Shown: piece after piece, positions 1 to 11,559 of the stretch | Position numbering within the stretch: the stretch's first letter is position 1 | Layout: each line of letters opens with the position of its first letter | From: Mycobacteriales bacterium | GTDB taxonomy: Bacteria; Actinomycetota; Actinomycetes; Mycobacteriales; SCTD01 | Reading direction: 5' to 3' | Assembly: GCA_030697205.1 (NCBI GenBank) | Contig: JAUYQP010000024.1 | Location: forward strand, 1-51,148 | DNA: 51,148 bases | Made by a program: the position numbers and the translations under genes | The notes under the pieces: generated by a model | The model's database searches: none | Told to the model about the DNA's origin: nothing | What the model saw: only the letters and a program-made list of their open reading frames with translations

Positions 1-1
1 G

Positions 2-475
2 CCGCCTGCCGCGCCGCCTGCCGCGCCGCTTCTCGTTGCGCGACCCGTCCCCGCTACCCCCGCCGCTCCTGCGGCACCGCCCGCGCCCGCGCCCGCCGGA
101 CCCGCCCCCGTGGCGCTCTCACCGGCGTCCCAGCCCGTGGCACCGCCGACTGCGCCGCCCCAGCCCTTCTCGGCGGCGCCCAGGCCGAGCATCAGCACCC
201 TACCTACGGACAGCGAGACGGACAGCGAGACGGACAGCGGCACGGACAGCGACGGGGTCAGGCAGACCCCCGCCTTCGGGGGGAGCTCGGCGCTTGCCGA
301 CGCCGCGAGGGAGCTGGCCGACCGAGTCCCGCCCCGACCGGAGAGCCCGCTGCGCGCTGTGCCGCCGCTGACGACGGAGACCGGACCCGAGCCGGTGGGT
401 CCCTTCACGGTCGTTCCCCCGAGCGGGATCGTGGAGCAGGTCGACGACGGTCCCGAGCCCGGGGACCGAACGTGA
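2..475 (+). CDS. C-terminal part of a Pro/Ala-rich protein (5' end outside window)
   Basis: The frame is open from the first bases and stops with TGA at 473-475, so only the C-terminus is present. The visible 157 residues begin with a Pro/Ala tract of about 60 residues, pass through a short Asp/Ser/Thr/Glu repeat (DSETDSETDSGTDSD, around 209-250), and end in a proline-rich low-complexity tail. No domain is recognisable. A Pro/Ala-rich linker and an acidic repeat are common in secreted or cell-wall proteins, but function cannot be inferred. A methionine at 110 is internal and is probably not the start, because the same composition extends upstream of it. Confidence 0.5.
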   Translation, partial: PPAAPPAAPLLVARPVPATPAAPAAPPAPAPAGPAPVALSPASQPVAPPTAPPQPFSAAPRPSISTLPTDSETDSETDSGTDSDGVRQTPAFGGSSALADAARELADRVPPRPESPLRAVPPLTTETGPEPVGPFTVVPPSGIVEQVDDGPEPGDRT

Positions 476-566
476 CGCGCGTCGCGACGTCCGCCGCTCC
501 TACCGCCGCTACGATGCCGACGACCTCAGCACCTGTCGTGCTGGACCTGCCAGAGGGACCTCATCT

Positions 567-1505
567 GTGATCGTGATCAGCGGTGCGCTTGTCGCCGTCG
601 CCTTCGTCCTGCTCGTGATCGGGCTCTTCACGCCCGAGCTCGACTTCGTCTACGCCTCCATCGCGGTGAGCGCAGCGGCCTTCGTCTTCCTCATCATCGG
701 GATCTTCCAGCGCCGTGGCGAGGTCAGCGAGGCCGCGGACGCGACCTCGCCGACCGTCGCGCTCGCCGACGCGTCGGCGGCGGAGCCATCCGTCACGACC
801 ATCCCGACCTCGCGCGAGACGCCTGCGGCGTCTGAAACCGACACCGACACCGGGGCCCTGTCCGGCACGGTGCTCGTCGTCGCCGACCGCCCGCGCTACC
901 ACGTCGCGGGTTGCCGCTACCTGGCCGGCAAAGACGCCGAGGAGGTCGAGGTCCGCGAGGCTCGCGCCGAGGGCTTCACGCCCTGCGGTGTCTGCAAGCC
1001 TGACGCGCAGCTCGTCACCGCGACGTCTGCGGACACCGTCCTCGACACCGACGAGGACGGCGAGCTCGTCGACGAGCCCGCGCCCGTCGAGAAGGCCGAT
1101 GCCCTCGAGCGGGAGGACGCCGTCGTCGCCGCGCCCACGCCGCGTCGCGGGACGGCTGCGGTGAAGAAGGCGCCGGCCAAGACCGCTGCCCCTGCGAAGA
1201 AGGCCGCTCCCGCGAAGGCTGCTCCCGCGAAGGCTGCGTCCGCCATCAAGGCTGCCCCCACGAAGGCTGCCCCCACGAAGGCCGCCGCTGCCAAGGCCGC
1301 GCCTGCGAAGAAGGCCGCTCCTGCGAAGGCTGCCAAGGCCGCCGCGCCGGCCACGAAGCCCGGGACCGTCGTGGTCATCCCGGACCGCGGCAAGTTCCAC
1401 ACCGCCGAGTGCCGCTACGTCCGCGGCGTCGACGGCGCGCAGGAGCTCACCAAGGCTCAGGCCACCCGACAGGGCTACGACGCCTGCGGGGTCTGCAAGC
1501 CCTGA
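567..1505 (+). CDS. Membrane protein with two Cys-rich (YHxxxC...CGVCKP) modules and an Ala/Lys/Pro linker
   Basis: The 312-aa product has two predicted membrane helices (about residues 3-21 and 28-47). These are followed by two copies of a roughly 45-residue module, at about 95-140 and 267-312. Each module has an H-x3-C-R-Y element followed by a C-G-V-C-K-P end, a pattern like small Ada/DksA-like zinc-binding modules of unknown role. The copies are joined by about 80 residues of AKP-type repeat (APAKKAAPAKAA-like), a very basic, flexible segment. The GTG start at 567 is preceded by GAGGGA with about 8 nt spacing. A strong terminator hairpin follows. Metal binding is inferred from the paired Cys/His. 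A similar AKP tract occurs in the DksA-like protein at 6127. Confidence 0.75.
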   Translation: MIVISGALVAVAFVLLVIGLFTPELDFVYASIAVSAAAFVFLIIGIFQRRGEVSEAADATSPTVALADASAAEPSVTTIPTSRETPAASETDTDTGALSGTVLVVADRPRYHVAGCRYLAGKDAEEVEVREARAEGFTPCGVCKPDAQLVTATSADTVLDTDEDGELVDEPAPVEKADALEREDAVVAAPTPRRGTAAVKKAPAKTAAPAKKAAPAKAAPAKAASAIKAAPTKAAPTKAAAAKAAPAKKAAPAKAAKAAAPATKPGTVVVIPDRGKFHTAECRYVRGVDGAQELTKAQATRQGYDACGVCKP

Positions 1506-1517
1506 CCTTCCCGCACC

Positions 1518-1560
1518 GCCACGAGGCCGGCCCCCGCAGAGCGGGAGCCGGCCTCGTGGC
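1518..1560 (+). terminator. Strong hairpin terminator after the 567-1505 gene
   Basis: A perfect 14-bp inverted repeat (GCCACGAGGCCGGC at 1518-1531 and its complement at 1547-1560) encloses a further CCCGC/GCGGG stem (1533-1537 and 1541-1545) with an AGA loop. It starts 13 nt after the stop codon. There is no U-tract, as is usual for actinobacterial terminators. Confidence 0.8.
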
Positions 1561-1593
1561 GTGAGGGGGCGGGCGCGGTGGTCGCGGCCGCGC

Positions 1594-1682
1594 GATCCGT
1601 TGTGCTTCCAGTCCCGGGCCAGCGCGGACCCGTGACGCGTGGGCGTCCGCGCGGCACGTAGGGACTGGAAGTCCGTCGGATC
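1594..1682. repeat. Nested three-tier 89-nt inverted repeat
   Basis: Three perfect stems are nested symmetrically. GATCCG (1594-1599) pairs with CGGATC (1677-1682). TTCCAGTCCC (1606-1615) pairs with GGGACTGGAA (1661-1670). GCGCGGAC (1622-1629) pairs with GTCCGCGC (1645-1652). The internal loops are short, 6 nt on each side between the first two tiers. It lies between a terminator and a tandem repeat, outside any gene I accept. It could be a structured RNA, a MITE-like relic or a protein-binding cruciform. The sequence does not say which. Confidence 0.6.
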
Positions 1683-1695
1683 GCCTCCTACGCCG

Positions 1696-1816
1696 CGACC
1701 CGGCCCGGACACCCGACCCGGCCCGGACGCCCGACCCGGCCCGGACGCCCGACCCGGCCGGACACCCGACCCGGCCGGACACCCGACCCGGCCGGACACC
1801 CGACCCGGCCGGACAC
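1696..1816. repeat. GC-rich tandem repeat, 17/18-bp unit
   Basis: Three 18-bp units (CGACCCGGCCCGGACRCC at 1696-1713, 1714-1731 and 1732-1749) are followed by three 17-bp units that lack one C (1750-1766, 1767-1783 and 1784-1800) and a partial seventh unit to about 1816. There are no spacers, so it is not a CRISPR array. The two unit lengths indicate that a one-base change arose and then spread by slippage. Copy number is expected to vary between strains. Confidence 0.85.
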
Positions 1817-1877
1817 GGGACCGGCCGCCGGCCCGGGGGGAGTGGGTCGGCGGCCGGTCGGGCCGTACGGGGAAGGA

Positions 1878-2387
1878 CTAGCGGAGCAGCTCGCGCTCCT
1901 GCTCCGAACGGGCCACGAGGTCGACCGAGCGGAAGGGGTCGCGCGGAGGCGGGACCGGCAGCGTCACGCGGTCGCCCTCCAGCGAGAGCCCCGCGAGGTT
2001 GAGGACCCGGGCGAGGACCGAGTTGGTCGTCTCGCCGGCCTCGACGCCTGACGCGGTGACGAGCACGCGGTAGATGGTGATGTAGTGCCGGACGGGGGTG
2101 TCGTAGCTCCAGTCGACTGAGCCCAGGTGCACCGCGGAGCCCTTGCTGCCGCCGACGCCGTCCCAGGGGCCGCTCCACACCTGGATGCCCGCGGGGCCGG
2201 CCGAGTAGCAGCCGCTGCCGCCGACGTCCTCGCGGCCGGCCGCAGTGAGCAGCGCCCGGCCCTCGCGCTCAGGCAGGACCATCGCCGGGCGGACCTGGCT
2301 CGACAGCGCCGTCGGCGCGCCGGGACGGGTCAGGCGGAAGCTCCGGTGCACCGGGCGGGGGTCGAGCTCGACGGTGTGCACGGTCAC
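1878..2387 (-). CDS. Hypothetical protein
   Basis: About 169 aa from a GTG at 2387, chosen because AGGAGG (2393-2398 on the plus strand as CCTCCT) sits 5 nt upstream. An ATG at 2435 in the same frame would add 16 residues but has no comparable ribosome site. The product has no membrane segment and no motif I recognise. It begins with V-T-V-H-T-V-E-L-D and contains a Gly-rich central stretch and an S-Y-D-T-P-V-R-H-Y-I-T-I-Y segment. It lies downstream of ileS in the same direction but is separated by a hairpin. Confidence 0.7.
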   Translation of the reverse strand: MTVHTVELDPRPVHRSFRLTRPGAPTALSSQVRPAMVLPEREGRALLTAAGREDVGGSGCYSAGPAGIQVWSGPWDGVGGSKGSAVHLGSVDWSYDTPVRHYITIYRVLVTASGVEAGETTNSVLARVLNLAGLSLEGDRVTLPVPPPRDPFRSVDLVARSEQERELLR

Positions 2388-2492
2388 CGGGTCCTCCTGG
2401 GTGGTTCGACGCTGCTCCGAGCGGATCAGTCGCATGAGGCATCGGATCCGGCAGAGCCTGTTCTGACGGGGCCATCCGGGTGATGTTGGTCC

Positions 2493-2524
2493 GACTGCGC
2501 CGAGCGCTCAGCCGTTCGGCGCAG

Positions 2525-2526
<2 letters not shown>
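2493..2526 (-). terminator. Hairpin at the 3' end of ileS
   Basis: GACTGCGCCGA (2493-2503) and TCGGCGCAGTC (2516-2526) form a perfect 11-bp stem with a 12-nt loop. Its upstream arm overlaps the ileS stop codon (2525-2527). Its position suggests termination of the ileS transcript. Confidence 0.65.
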
Positions 2527-5790
<3,264 letters not shown>

Positions 5791-6041
5791 GATCGCTCTG
5801 CGCTGCGTGCGCCGCTACTCGTCCCCATCACTGCGTCGGGGCGAGCCTAGTCGGGTCTGCCACGCGCAGACAACGACGTTGCCTCGGGAGTGCCACCCGC
5901 GTGCCAGGACGTGCCACGGGGGTGCCACGGGGTTCCCCTTCGGTAAGACCTCACCTGCCTCGAAGGGACCCAGACGTACGACGGAGGCGCGCTGGCCCCT
6001 CGTGCCGTGTGGATCCCGCGCGTCGGCGCACGGCGTGGTGC

Positions 6042-6071
6042 TTCGACGCGGGCCTGCGCGACCCGTATCCT
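6042..6071 (+). promoter_or_regulatory. Candidate promoter of the DksA-like gene
   Basis: A -10-like TATCCT at 6066-6071 has a TTCGAC element at 6043-6048, 17 bp upstream. Transcription would begin near 6078, leaving a leader of about 50 nt before the ATG at 6127. The rest of 5790-6126 contains no gene I can support. Confidence 0.4.
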
Positions 6072-6126
6072 CGCCAACGCTCGTGATCATGCCGAAACCG
6101 ACGATCCGGACACGCGAGGGGGCCCG

Positions 6127-7158
6127 ATGGCTGCGGACAAGGCCCGTGGCGGCGGAGTGCGCAGGTTGTTCGGCCGCGGCAAGAAGGACGACGCGTCCCT
6201 CGCTGCTGCCCCTACGCCTGCCTCGTCGTCCGCACCTGTGTCGAAGCCCGCCGCGCCCGCGTCGCGTTCCGCGGGGACGCCGGCACCGAAGGCCGTGGCG
6301 AGGCCTGCCGCGAAGGCTCCAGCGAAACCCGTAGGTCCGGCCAAGGTCGTCACGAGCTCGTCCGCGCCCGCCACGCCGGCGCCGTCCAAGCCTGCGACGA
6401 TCAAGGCTCGACCGTCCACGCCGGCGACGATCACGAAGGCAGCGTCCACACCTGTGAAGAAGGCCGCGAAGGCGCCCGCACCCCCCGCGCCCGCCACCAA
6501 GGCTGCTCCGGCGAAGAAGGCCGCGCCTGCGAAGGCGGCTCCGGCGAAGAAGGCCGCGCCCGCGAAGGCCGCGCCCGCGAAGGCCGCTCCGGCGAAGAAG
6601 GCCGCGCCCGCAAAGGCGGCTCCGGTGAAGGCTGCTCCGGTCAAGGTGGCGCCCGCCAAGGCGCCCGCCAAGGCGCCCGCGAAGGCGGCGGCTCCCGTCG
6701 TACCCCCTGCTCCTGCTCCCGTGAAGGCCGCTCCTGCCAAGGCGCCCGCGAAGAAGGCCGTCCCGATCCCGTCCGGGCCGCTGACCGGTGCCGACGCGTG
6801 GAGCAAGTCCGAGCTCAACGCGGTGCGCAAGGAGCTCGAGGCGCAGGCACTCGACCTGCGCGGGGAGATCGACGACGCCGAGCAGATGACGCAGAGCCTC
6901 AAGCGCGACGCCGGGTCCGAGGGCACCGGTGACGAGGCCGACGCGGGCACCAAGACCTTCGAGCGCGAGCACGAGATGTCGCTGGCCAACAACAGCCGCG
7001 ACCTGCTGCAGCAGGTCGAGCGGGCGCTGTCCCGGCTCGACGACGGGACCTACGGGCGCTGCGAGAACTGCGGCAACCCGATCCCGAAGATGCGGCTGCA
7101 GGCGTTCCCGCGGGCGACGCTGTGCGTGAGCTGCAAGCAGCGCGAGGAACGGCGCTGA
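6127..7158 (+). CDS. DksA/TraR-type zinc-finger protein with long AKP-rich N-terminus
   Basis: 343 aa. The last ~110 residues match the DksA/TraR family: a helical segment followed by a four-cysteine finger (CENC...CVSC) near the C-terminus. DksA-family proteins bind the RNA polymerase secondary channel and modulate transcription. Whether this one does is inference. The N-terminal ~210 residues are Ala/Lys/Pro repeats, strongly basic and probably disordered. Such tails occur in actinobacterial nucleic-acid-binding proteins. The ATG at 6127 has GAGGGGG just upstream; a GTG at 6007 in the same frame would add 40 residues but lies before the candidate promoter. The 3' end overlaps the lspA reading frame. 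Confidence 0.85.
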   Translation: MAADKARGGGVRRLFGRGKKDDASLAAAPTPASSSAPVSKPAAPASRSAGTPAPKAVARPAAKAPAKPVGPAKVVTSSSAPATPAPSKPATIKARPSTPATITKAASTPVKKAAKAPAPPAPATKAAPAKKAAPAKAAPAKKAAPAKAAPAKAAPAKKAAPAKAAPVKAAPVKVAPAKAPAKAPAKAAAPVVPPAPAPVKAAPAKAPAKKAVPIPSGPLTGADAWSKSELNAVRKELEAQALDLRGEIDDAEQMTQSLKRDAGSEGTGDEADAGTKTFEREHEMSLANNSRDLLQQVERALSRLDDGTYGRCENCGNPIPKMRLQAFPRATLCVSCKQREERR

Positions 7159-7688
7159 CCGACCAGCCCGACCAGCCCGACGAGCCCGCGCAGTCCGTCC
7201 TCCCGGCCCGTCGCGCGGGCCTGCTCGCCGTGGTCGCCCTCGTCGGCTACGTCCTCGACGTCGCCACCAAGGTCGCGGTCGTGGCCGAGCTCGAGGGCCG
7301 TCGCACGATCGACCTCGGGCCGTTGACGCTGCGGGTGAGCCGCAACCCGGGCGCGGCGTTCTCCTTCGCGGAGGGCTACACCGTGGTCTTCACCCTCGTT
7401 GCGGTCGCGGTGGTCGTCGTGATCGCCCGCACCGCGACCCGGCTGCGCTCGGTCGGCTGGGCGCTCAGCCTCGGGCTGCTCCTCGCCGGCGCACTCGGCA
7501 ACCTCACCGACCGCCTGCTGCGCGACCCGGGTTTTGCGCGCGGCGCCGTCGTCGACTTCCTCGACCTCGGCTGGTGGCCGAGCTTCAACGTCGCGGACAG
7601 CTGCATCGTCGTCGGGGGCGCCCTCGCGGTGCTGCTGTCGGCGCGAGGTCGCGACATCGACGGGACCCGCGAGCACGAGACGGCATGA
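7122..7688 (+). CDS. lspA: Prolipoprotein signal peptidase (signal peptidase II)
   Basis: Inner-membrane aspartyl protease that removes signal peptides from diacylglyceryl-modified lipoproteins. Hydrophobic segments and the two catalytic-Asp motifs are visible: GNLTDR and [15 protein letters not shown] before the second helix is also a family signature. The frame opens with GTG at 7122 inside the previous gene, but that GTG has no ribosome site. A better-placed CTG at 7155 has GAGGA 6 nt upstream and overlaps the previous stop as CTGA, giving 177 aa. The true start may therefore be CTG. Confidence 0.93.
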   Translation: MRELQAARGTALTDQPDQPDEPAQSVLPARRAGLLAVVALVGYVLDVATKVAVVAELEGRRTIDLGPLTLRVSRNPGAAFSFAEGYTVVFTLVAVAVVVVIARTATRLRSVGWALSLGLLLAGALGNLTDRLLRDPGFARGAVVDFLDLGWWPSFNVADSCIVVGGALAVLLSARGRDIDGTREHETA

Positions 7689-7695
7689 TGGTGGG

Positions 7696-8625
7696 GTGAC
7701 CCAGCGCCGCACCCTGCCCGTCCCCGAGGGGCTCGACGGGCTGCGCCTCGACGCCGCGATCAGCCGGCTGTTCGGCCTGTCGCGCACCGCCGCGGCCGAC
7801 ATCGTCAGCGCGGGTGGAGCCACCCTCGACGGCAAGGCGACGATCAAGAGCGACCGGGTCCTCGCCGGCGCGAGCCTCGAGGTCGACCTGCCGAGCCCTG
7901 ACGTCACGCCGTCCGCACCCCCGGAGGTCGTCCCCGGCCTGCGCGTCATCCACGAGGACGACGACGTCATCGTCGTCGACAAGCCGATCGGTGTCGCTGC
8001 GCACCCGAGCCCCGGCTGGGAGGGCCCGACCGTCATCGGCGGGCTGGCCGCCGCCGGCCACCGGGTCAGCACCAGCGGGGCCGAGGAGCGCCAGGGCGTC
8101 GTGCACCGCCTCGACGTCGGCACCAGCGGGGTCATGGTCGTCGCCAAGAGCGAGCGCGCCTACACCGTGCTCAAGGACGCCTTCCGCGAGCGCACCGTCG
8201 ACAAGCGCTACCACGCGCTGGTCCAGGGCCACCCCGACCCGCACACCGGCACCGTCGACGCCCCCATCGACCGCCACCCGACCAGCGCCTACCGCTTCGC
8301 CGTCGTCGCTGGCGGCCGCCCGAGCGTCACGCACTACGAGACGATCGAGGCCTTCCGCCACGCGAGCCTGCTCGACATCCACCTCGAGACCGGCCGCACC
8401 CACCAGATCCGGGTGCACATGGCCGCGCTCAAGCACCCCTGCGTCGGAGACATCACCTACGGCGCCGACCCGACGCTGTCCAAGCGGCTCGGGCTCGAGC
8501 GGCAGTGGCTGCACGCCGTCCGGCTCGGCTTCGCCCACCCCGACGACGGTCGTTGGGTGGAGTTCGAGAGCGCCTACGCCGAGGACCTCCAGCGGGCTCT
8601 CGACCGGGTGGCAGGCGCCTCGTGA
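7696..8625 (+). CDS. rluD: RluA/RluD-family 23S rRNA pseudouridine synthase
   Basis: 309 aa from GTG at 7696. An S4-type RNA-binding segment covers about residues 15-70. The catalytic domain follows, with the RluA-family active-site motif HRLDVGTSG containing the catalytic Asp. [11 protein letters not shown] near the C-terminus is another family signature. The enzyme isomerises uridines in 23S rRNA; the exact positions cannot be read from sequence. Placement immediately after lspA is widespread in bacteria. Its TGA overlaps the next gene's GTG, so the two are probably translationally coupled. Confidence 0.93.
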   Translation: MTQRRTLPVPEGLDGLRLDAAISRLFGLSRTAAADIVSAGGATLDGKATIKSDRVLAGASLEVDLPSPDVTPSAPPEVVPGLRVIHEDDDVIVVDKPIGVAAHPSPGWEGPTVIGGLAAAGHRVSTSGAEERQGVVHRLDVGTSGVMVVAKSERAYTVLKDAFRERTVDKRYHALVQGHPDPHTGTVDAPIDRHPTSAYRFAVVAGGRPSVTHYETIEAFRHASLLDIHLETGRTHQIRVHMAALKHPCVGDITYGADPTLSKRLGLERQWLHAVRLGFAHPDDGRWVEFESAYAEDLQRALDRVAGAS

Positions 8626-9614
8626 GCAGGCTCTCCGAGCTCGACGACCGGATCGTCCCCCTCCTCGCCGCACGTCTGCGCGCGCTGGTCGACGGCGTGG
8701 GCGGCGGCGCTGCCGGGGTCCGTGGCCGGGTCGTGGGGCTGCGCTCCGGTCTCGTGGGCGTGCTGCGCAACCCGCGGGGTGGCCTGCTCCAGCGGCTCGA
8801 CGACCGCTACGCCGCGCGCGGCCCCCTTGCGCTGCTGCGCGAGGTCCCGCAGCTGGGCCTGCTCGTCGTCGCCGCGCTGTTCCTCGGTGGTGCCGGGGTC
8901 GCGCTCGCCCGCTCCGGTCCGTCCGGCGAGGCGCCGGGCGGTCCCGGCTCGGCGATCGGGGCGGGGGAGGTCGTCACCGTCGGTCCCGAGGTGGGCGACA
9001 CCGTGGCCTCCTACATCGACGCGACGAAGGCCCGGGTCGTCGACCTCAATCGCGCTGACCCCGACAAGCGCTACACCGCGCTCGTCAGCTTCGTCGCCTA
9101 CGCCAAGGTCGAGGACATCGCGACGCTGGTCGAGGAGGTCGCGACCGAGCGCGTCTTCAGCCGCGCCAAGGCCGCGGGGATGACCTCGGAGGTCCTCGAG
9201 ATCGAGGTCGACCAGATCGTCCCCGACACGCTGCGGGTCTTCGCCGCGACCGCAGAGCGCAAGGCCCTCGACCAGGAGGCCAACCTCAGCCAGGCGCGGT
9301 CGATCACCAGCACCGTCCCGACCGAGGTTGCCTTCAAGGCCGAGTTCGTCCGCCAGGCCGCGGTCGAGGGCAAGGAGGCCGCGGCCTACCGCACCAGCTG
9401 CGAGTGCGTCTTCGCGGTGCTCGTCGAGGCGACCGCGCGCCAGCTGTCGGAGCTCGTGTCGGTGCCGGGGGTCCGCACGGTCGACGTCGCCGTCGCGGGG
9501 GCCACGGCCAAGGACGTCGACGTCGAGCAGTACTTCCTGCCCGAGGACAAGGGCAGCATCCCCGCGCGGCCGCGACCCTTCGCGCAGGACTACGCCGCGA
9601 CGGGCGGCTCGTGA
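8622..9614 (+). CDS. Membrane-anchored hypothetical protein
   Basis: 330 aa from GTG at 8622 (GTGA overlap with the rluD-like gene). A basic N-terminal region of about 75 residues precedes one membrane helix (about 78-96). The remaining ~230 residues would lie outside the cell. They are hydrophilic, rich in Val/Glu/Asp/Ala and contain a C-E-C pair. No catalytic motif is recognisable. The next gene overlaps it by GTGA as well, so it sits inside a tightly packed operon. Confidence 0.8.
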   Translation: MSRLSELDDRIVPLLAARLRALVDGVGGGAAGVRGRVVGLRSGLVGVLRNPRGGLLQRLDDRYAARGPLALLREVPQLGLLVVAALFLGGAGVALARSGPSGEAPGGPGSAIGAGEVVTVGPEVGDTVASYIDATKARVVDLNRADPDKRYTALVSFVAYAKVEDIATLVEEVATERVFSRAKAAGMTSEVLEIEVDQIVPDTLRVFAATAERKALDQEANLSQARSITSTVPTEVAFKAEFVRQAAVEGKEAAAYRTSCECVFAVLVEATARQLSELVSVPGVRTVDVAVAGATAKDVDVEQYFLPEDKGSIPARPRPFAQDYAATGGS

Positions 9615-10072
9615 GCGACGAGCTCGAGGTACGGCTCGCCACGACCGACGACATGCCCGCCGTCTTCGCGCTGCGCCACGAGGTCTTCGTCGTCGGCCAG
9701 GGCGTCCCCGAGGAGCTCGAGCGCGACGACATCGACCCGCTCTGCGACCACGCTGTCGCGCTGCGCGGCGACCGGGTCGTGGCGACGGGTCGGCTCGTCC
9801 CCGGCACCGTCAGCGTCGACAACGTCCTCACCCCCGGGCCGGTCTCGACCGTCGGCCGGATGGCGGTCGATGAGTCCGAGCGGGGCGAGGGCATCGGGGC
9901 GCTCGTGCTCGGGCTGCTCGAGCAGCAGGCCCGCGAGCGCGGGGTCGAGGTCGTCGAGCTCCATGCCCAGACCACGGCCCGCCGCTTCTACGACCGGGCC
10001 GGCTACACCCCTGTCGGCGAGGTCTACCTCGAGGCCGGCATCGAGCACCTCACGATGCAGAAGTCACTCTGA
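9611..10072 (+). CDS. GNAT-family N-acetyltransferase
   Basis: 153 aa from GTG at 9611, overlapping the previous stop. The acetyl-CoA pyrophosphate loop is visible as E-R-G-E-G-I-G-A (R/QxxGxG/A type), followed by A-R-R-F-Y-D-R-A-G-Y, the usual GNAT C-terminal strand-helix. R-H-E-V-F-V-V-G-Q-G-V-P near the N-terminus resembles the ElaA-like subgroup. The substrate is unknown. Confidence 0.88.
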   Translation: MSDELEVRLATTDDMPAVFALRHEVFVVGQGVPEELERDDIDPLCDHAVALRGDRVVATGRLVPGTVSVDNVLTPGPVSTVGRMAVDESERGEGIGALVLGLLEQQARERGVEVVELHAQTTARRFYDRAGYTPVGEVYLEAGIEHLTMQKSL

Positions 10073-10258
10073 CGGTCGCTGGTAGCGCCCCCGCACGATG
10101 TCGAGCAGCGTCATGAAGACCGTGAAGGTCAGCACCACCAGCGCCGACTGGCCCGCCGACGCGCCGAGGGCGTAGTCGCACAGCACGAAGACGAGCACGC
10201 CCACGACGACCGCGGTCACGACGCCCTCGCGCGGCGACTTCGGGGGCAGCGCGCTCAC
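10064..10258 (-). CDS. Small two-helix membrane protein
   Basis: 64 aa from GTG at 10258, which overlaps the TGA of the upstream minus-strand gene (GTGA). Two hydrophobic segments (about residues 14-29 and 35-50) are separated by a short loop, and the end is basic (RGRYQRPSE). It ends tail to tail with the GNAT gene, overlapping by 9 bp. Function unknown. The overlap with its neighbour suggests co-expression. Confidence 0.65.
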   Translation of the reverse strand: MSALPPKSPREGVVTAVVVGVLVFVLCDYALGASAGQSALVVLTFTVFMTLLDIVRGRYQRPSE

Positions 10259-10893
10259 AGGCTGCTCGGCTGGGGGAAGCCCGCGTGGGTGACGCCCCAC
10301 CCGGCGAGCACGGTCACGGCGGGGACGAAGGCCCAGAGCAGCAGCGACCCCGCTGTACGCCGGGTGCGCGCGCCCCACCCGACGAACGCGAGCGCGACCG
10401 CCAGCGAGCCGACCGCCGTGCCGCCCTCGAGGCCGTTGGTGGCCCAGGTCGTCCCCACTGCCACGGCGAGCGCGACCGGGACCAGCCCGCGGGGGCGCGG
10501 CTCAGCGACGAGAGCCCGCGCGAGCGCGAGCAGCACGAGGGCGAGCCCGGCGTACCAGACGTAGTGGCCCACGACCTCGTCCCACAGGTGGGTGACGTCG
10601 GACGGGGTGCGGCCGGCGGCCTCGGTCTCGTCGGAGACGGAGTTGGCGGCGAGGTGGATGCCGTGGCCGTGGGTGTAGGCGAGCGCGCCCACGCCGGCAA
10701 GCACCCAGCCGGTGCGGTCGGGGCGCACGGCGAGCAGTGCGGCCAGTGCGGTGCCGAGGACGAGCCACGGTGTGGCCAGGTCGACCAGCGTCGCGACCGT
10801 CACGTCACCGACCGCGCCGAGGTCGACGGCCCCGATGTGGTGGGTCAGTGACACGGCCGTGGCACACAGTGCCACCCGCTGCCACGTCGTCAC
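10255..10893 (-). CDS. Integral membrane protein, unknown function
   Basis: About 212 aa from GTG at 10893, with about six hydrophobic segments. A central polar cluster carries several His and acidic residues (THGHGIHLAANSVSDE, then W-D-E-V-V-G-H-Y) between helices, suggesting a conserved metal or proton site; this is inference. An ATG at 10932 would add 13 residues but would overlap the divergent GNAT promoter. It is coupled to the small membrane protein downstream. Confidence 0.7.
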   Translation of the reverse strand: MTTWQRVALCATAVSLTHHIGAVDLGAVGDVTVATLVDLATPWLVLGTALAALLAVRPDRTGWVLAGVGALAYTHGHGIHLAANSVSDETEAAGRTPSDVTHLWDEVVGHYVWYAGLALVLLALARALVAEPRPRGLVPVALAVAVGTTWATNGLEGGTAVGSLAVALAFVGWGARTRRTAGSLLLWAFVPAVTVLAGWGVTHAGFPQPSSL

Positions 10894-10929
10894 TCGCGAA
10901 CCCTGCCACGGCAGCGCCGTCCGGTGCTG

Positions 10930-10935
10930 CATCCT
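10930..10935 (+). promoter_or_regulatory. Candidate -10 of a leaderless promoter
   Basis: CATCCT ends 6 nt before a GTG at 10942, which is the spacing expected when the start codon is also the transcription start. This helped choose the 10942 start of the next gene. Confidence 0.35.
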
Positions 10936-10941
10936 GTCGGC

Positions 10942-11370
10942 GTGGTGCTGCTGCGGGAGGTGAGGGACGGCGACCTGCCGGCGCTGTTCGCGCACCAGGC
11001 CGACCCGGTCGCCGCGGCGATGGCCGACTTCCCCTCGCGCGACCAGGCCGCCTTCGACGCCCACTGGGCCCGCATCCGGGCCGACCCGACGTGCCTGGTC
11101 CGCGCGGTGGTCGTCGACGGCGAGGTCGTGGGCAACATCGGGTCGTGGGTCGGCGAGGACGGCCGCGAGCTCGGCTACTGGATCGGACAGCCCCACTGGG
11201 GCCGCGGCATCGCGACTGCGGCCGTCGGCGCCCTCCTCCGGCTCGACCCGGTGCGGCCGCTGCACGCGCACGTCGTCGCCCACAACCTCGCGTCCCTCAG
11301 GGTGCTGGGCACGCACGGCTTCGCCGTCGTCGCCACCGGCCCGGACGTCGTCGACCTCGTCCTCAGGTGA
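10942..11370 (+). CDS. GNAT-family acetyltransferase (RimJ/RimL-like)
   Basis: 142 aa. The pattern L-L-R-E-V-R-D-G-D-L at the start, G-Y-W-I-G-Q-P-H-W-G-R-G-I-A-T-A in the acetyl-CoA loop, and N-L-A-S-L-R-V-L-G-T-H-G-F at the end are typical of RimJ/RimL-type N-acetyltransferases. Substrate unknown. A GTG at 10924 in frame is an alternative start, but the promoter-like element favours 10942. It diverges from the membrane protein gene. Confidence 0.85.
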   Translation: MVLLREVRDGDLPALFAHQADPVAAAMADFPSRDQAAFDAHWARIRADPTCLVRAVVVDGEVVGNIGSWVGEDGRELGYWIGQPHWGRGIATAAVGALLRLDPVRPLHAHVVAHNLASLRVLGTHGFAVVATGPDVVDLVLR

Positions 11371-11559
11371 GTGCGCCTGCCCTGACGGGCGGTCACGCTT
11401 GCGGGAGGCGCGCGCGCACCCGGCTTCCCGTCGTACGTCCTGCGAGTCTCCGCCGAACCGTCGGACCGGCGTGGAACACTGGGGACCCCGCACAGCACGG
11501 CCCGCCTTCCCCTCGGACCGACGCTGCTCTTCTGGCGTACCCGTAGGAGCGACACCACC

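Noticed and set aside
561-1799. Long minus-strand frame crossing a terminator and the tandem repeat
   Set aside because: It includes the antisense of AKP repeats and the GC-rich repeat, both of which generate long open frames.
1696-1816. Possible CRISPR array
   Set aside because: The repeats are directly adjacent with no spacers and no cas gene is nearby.
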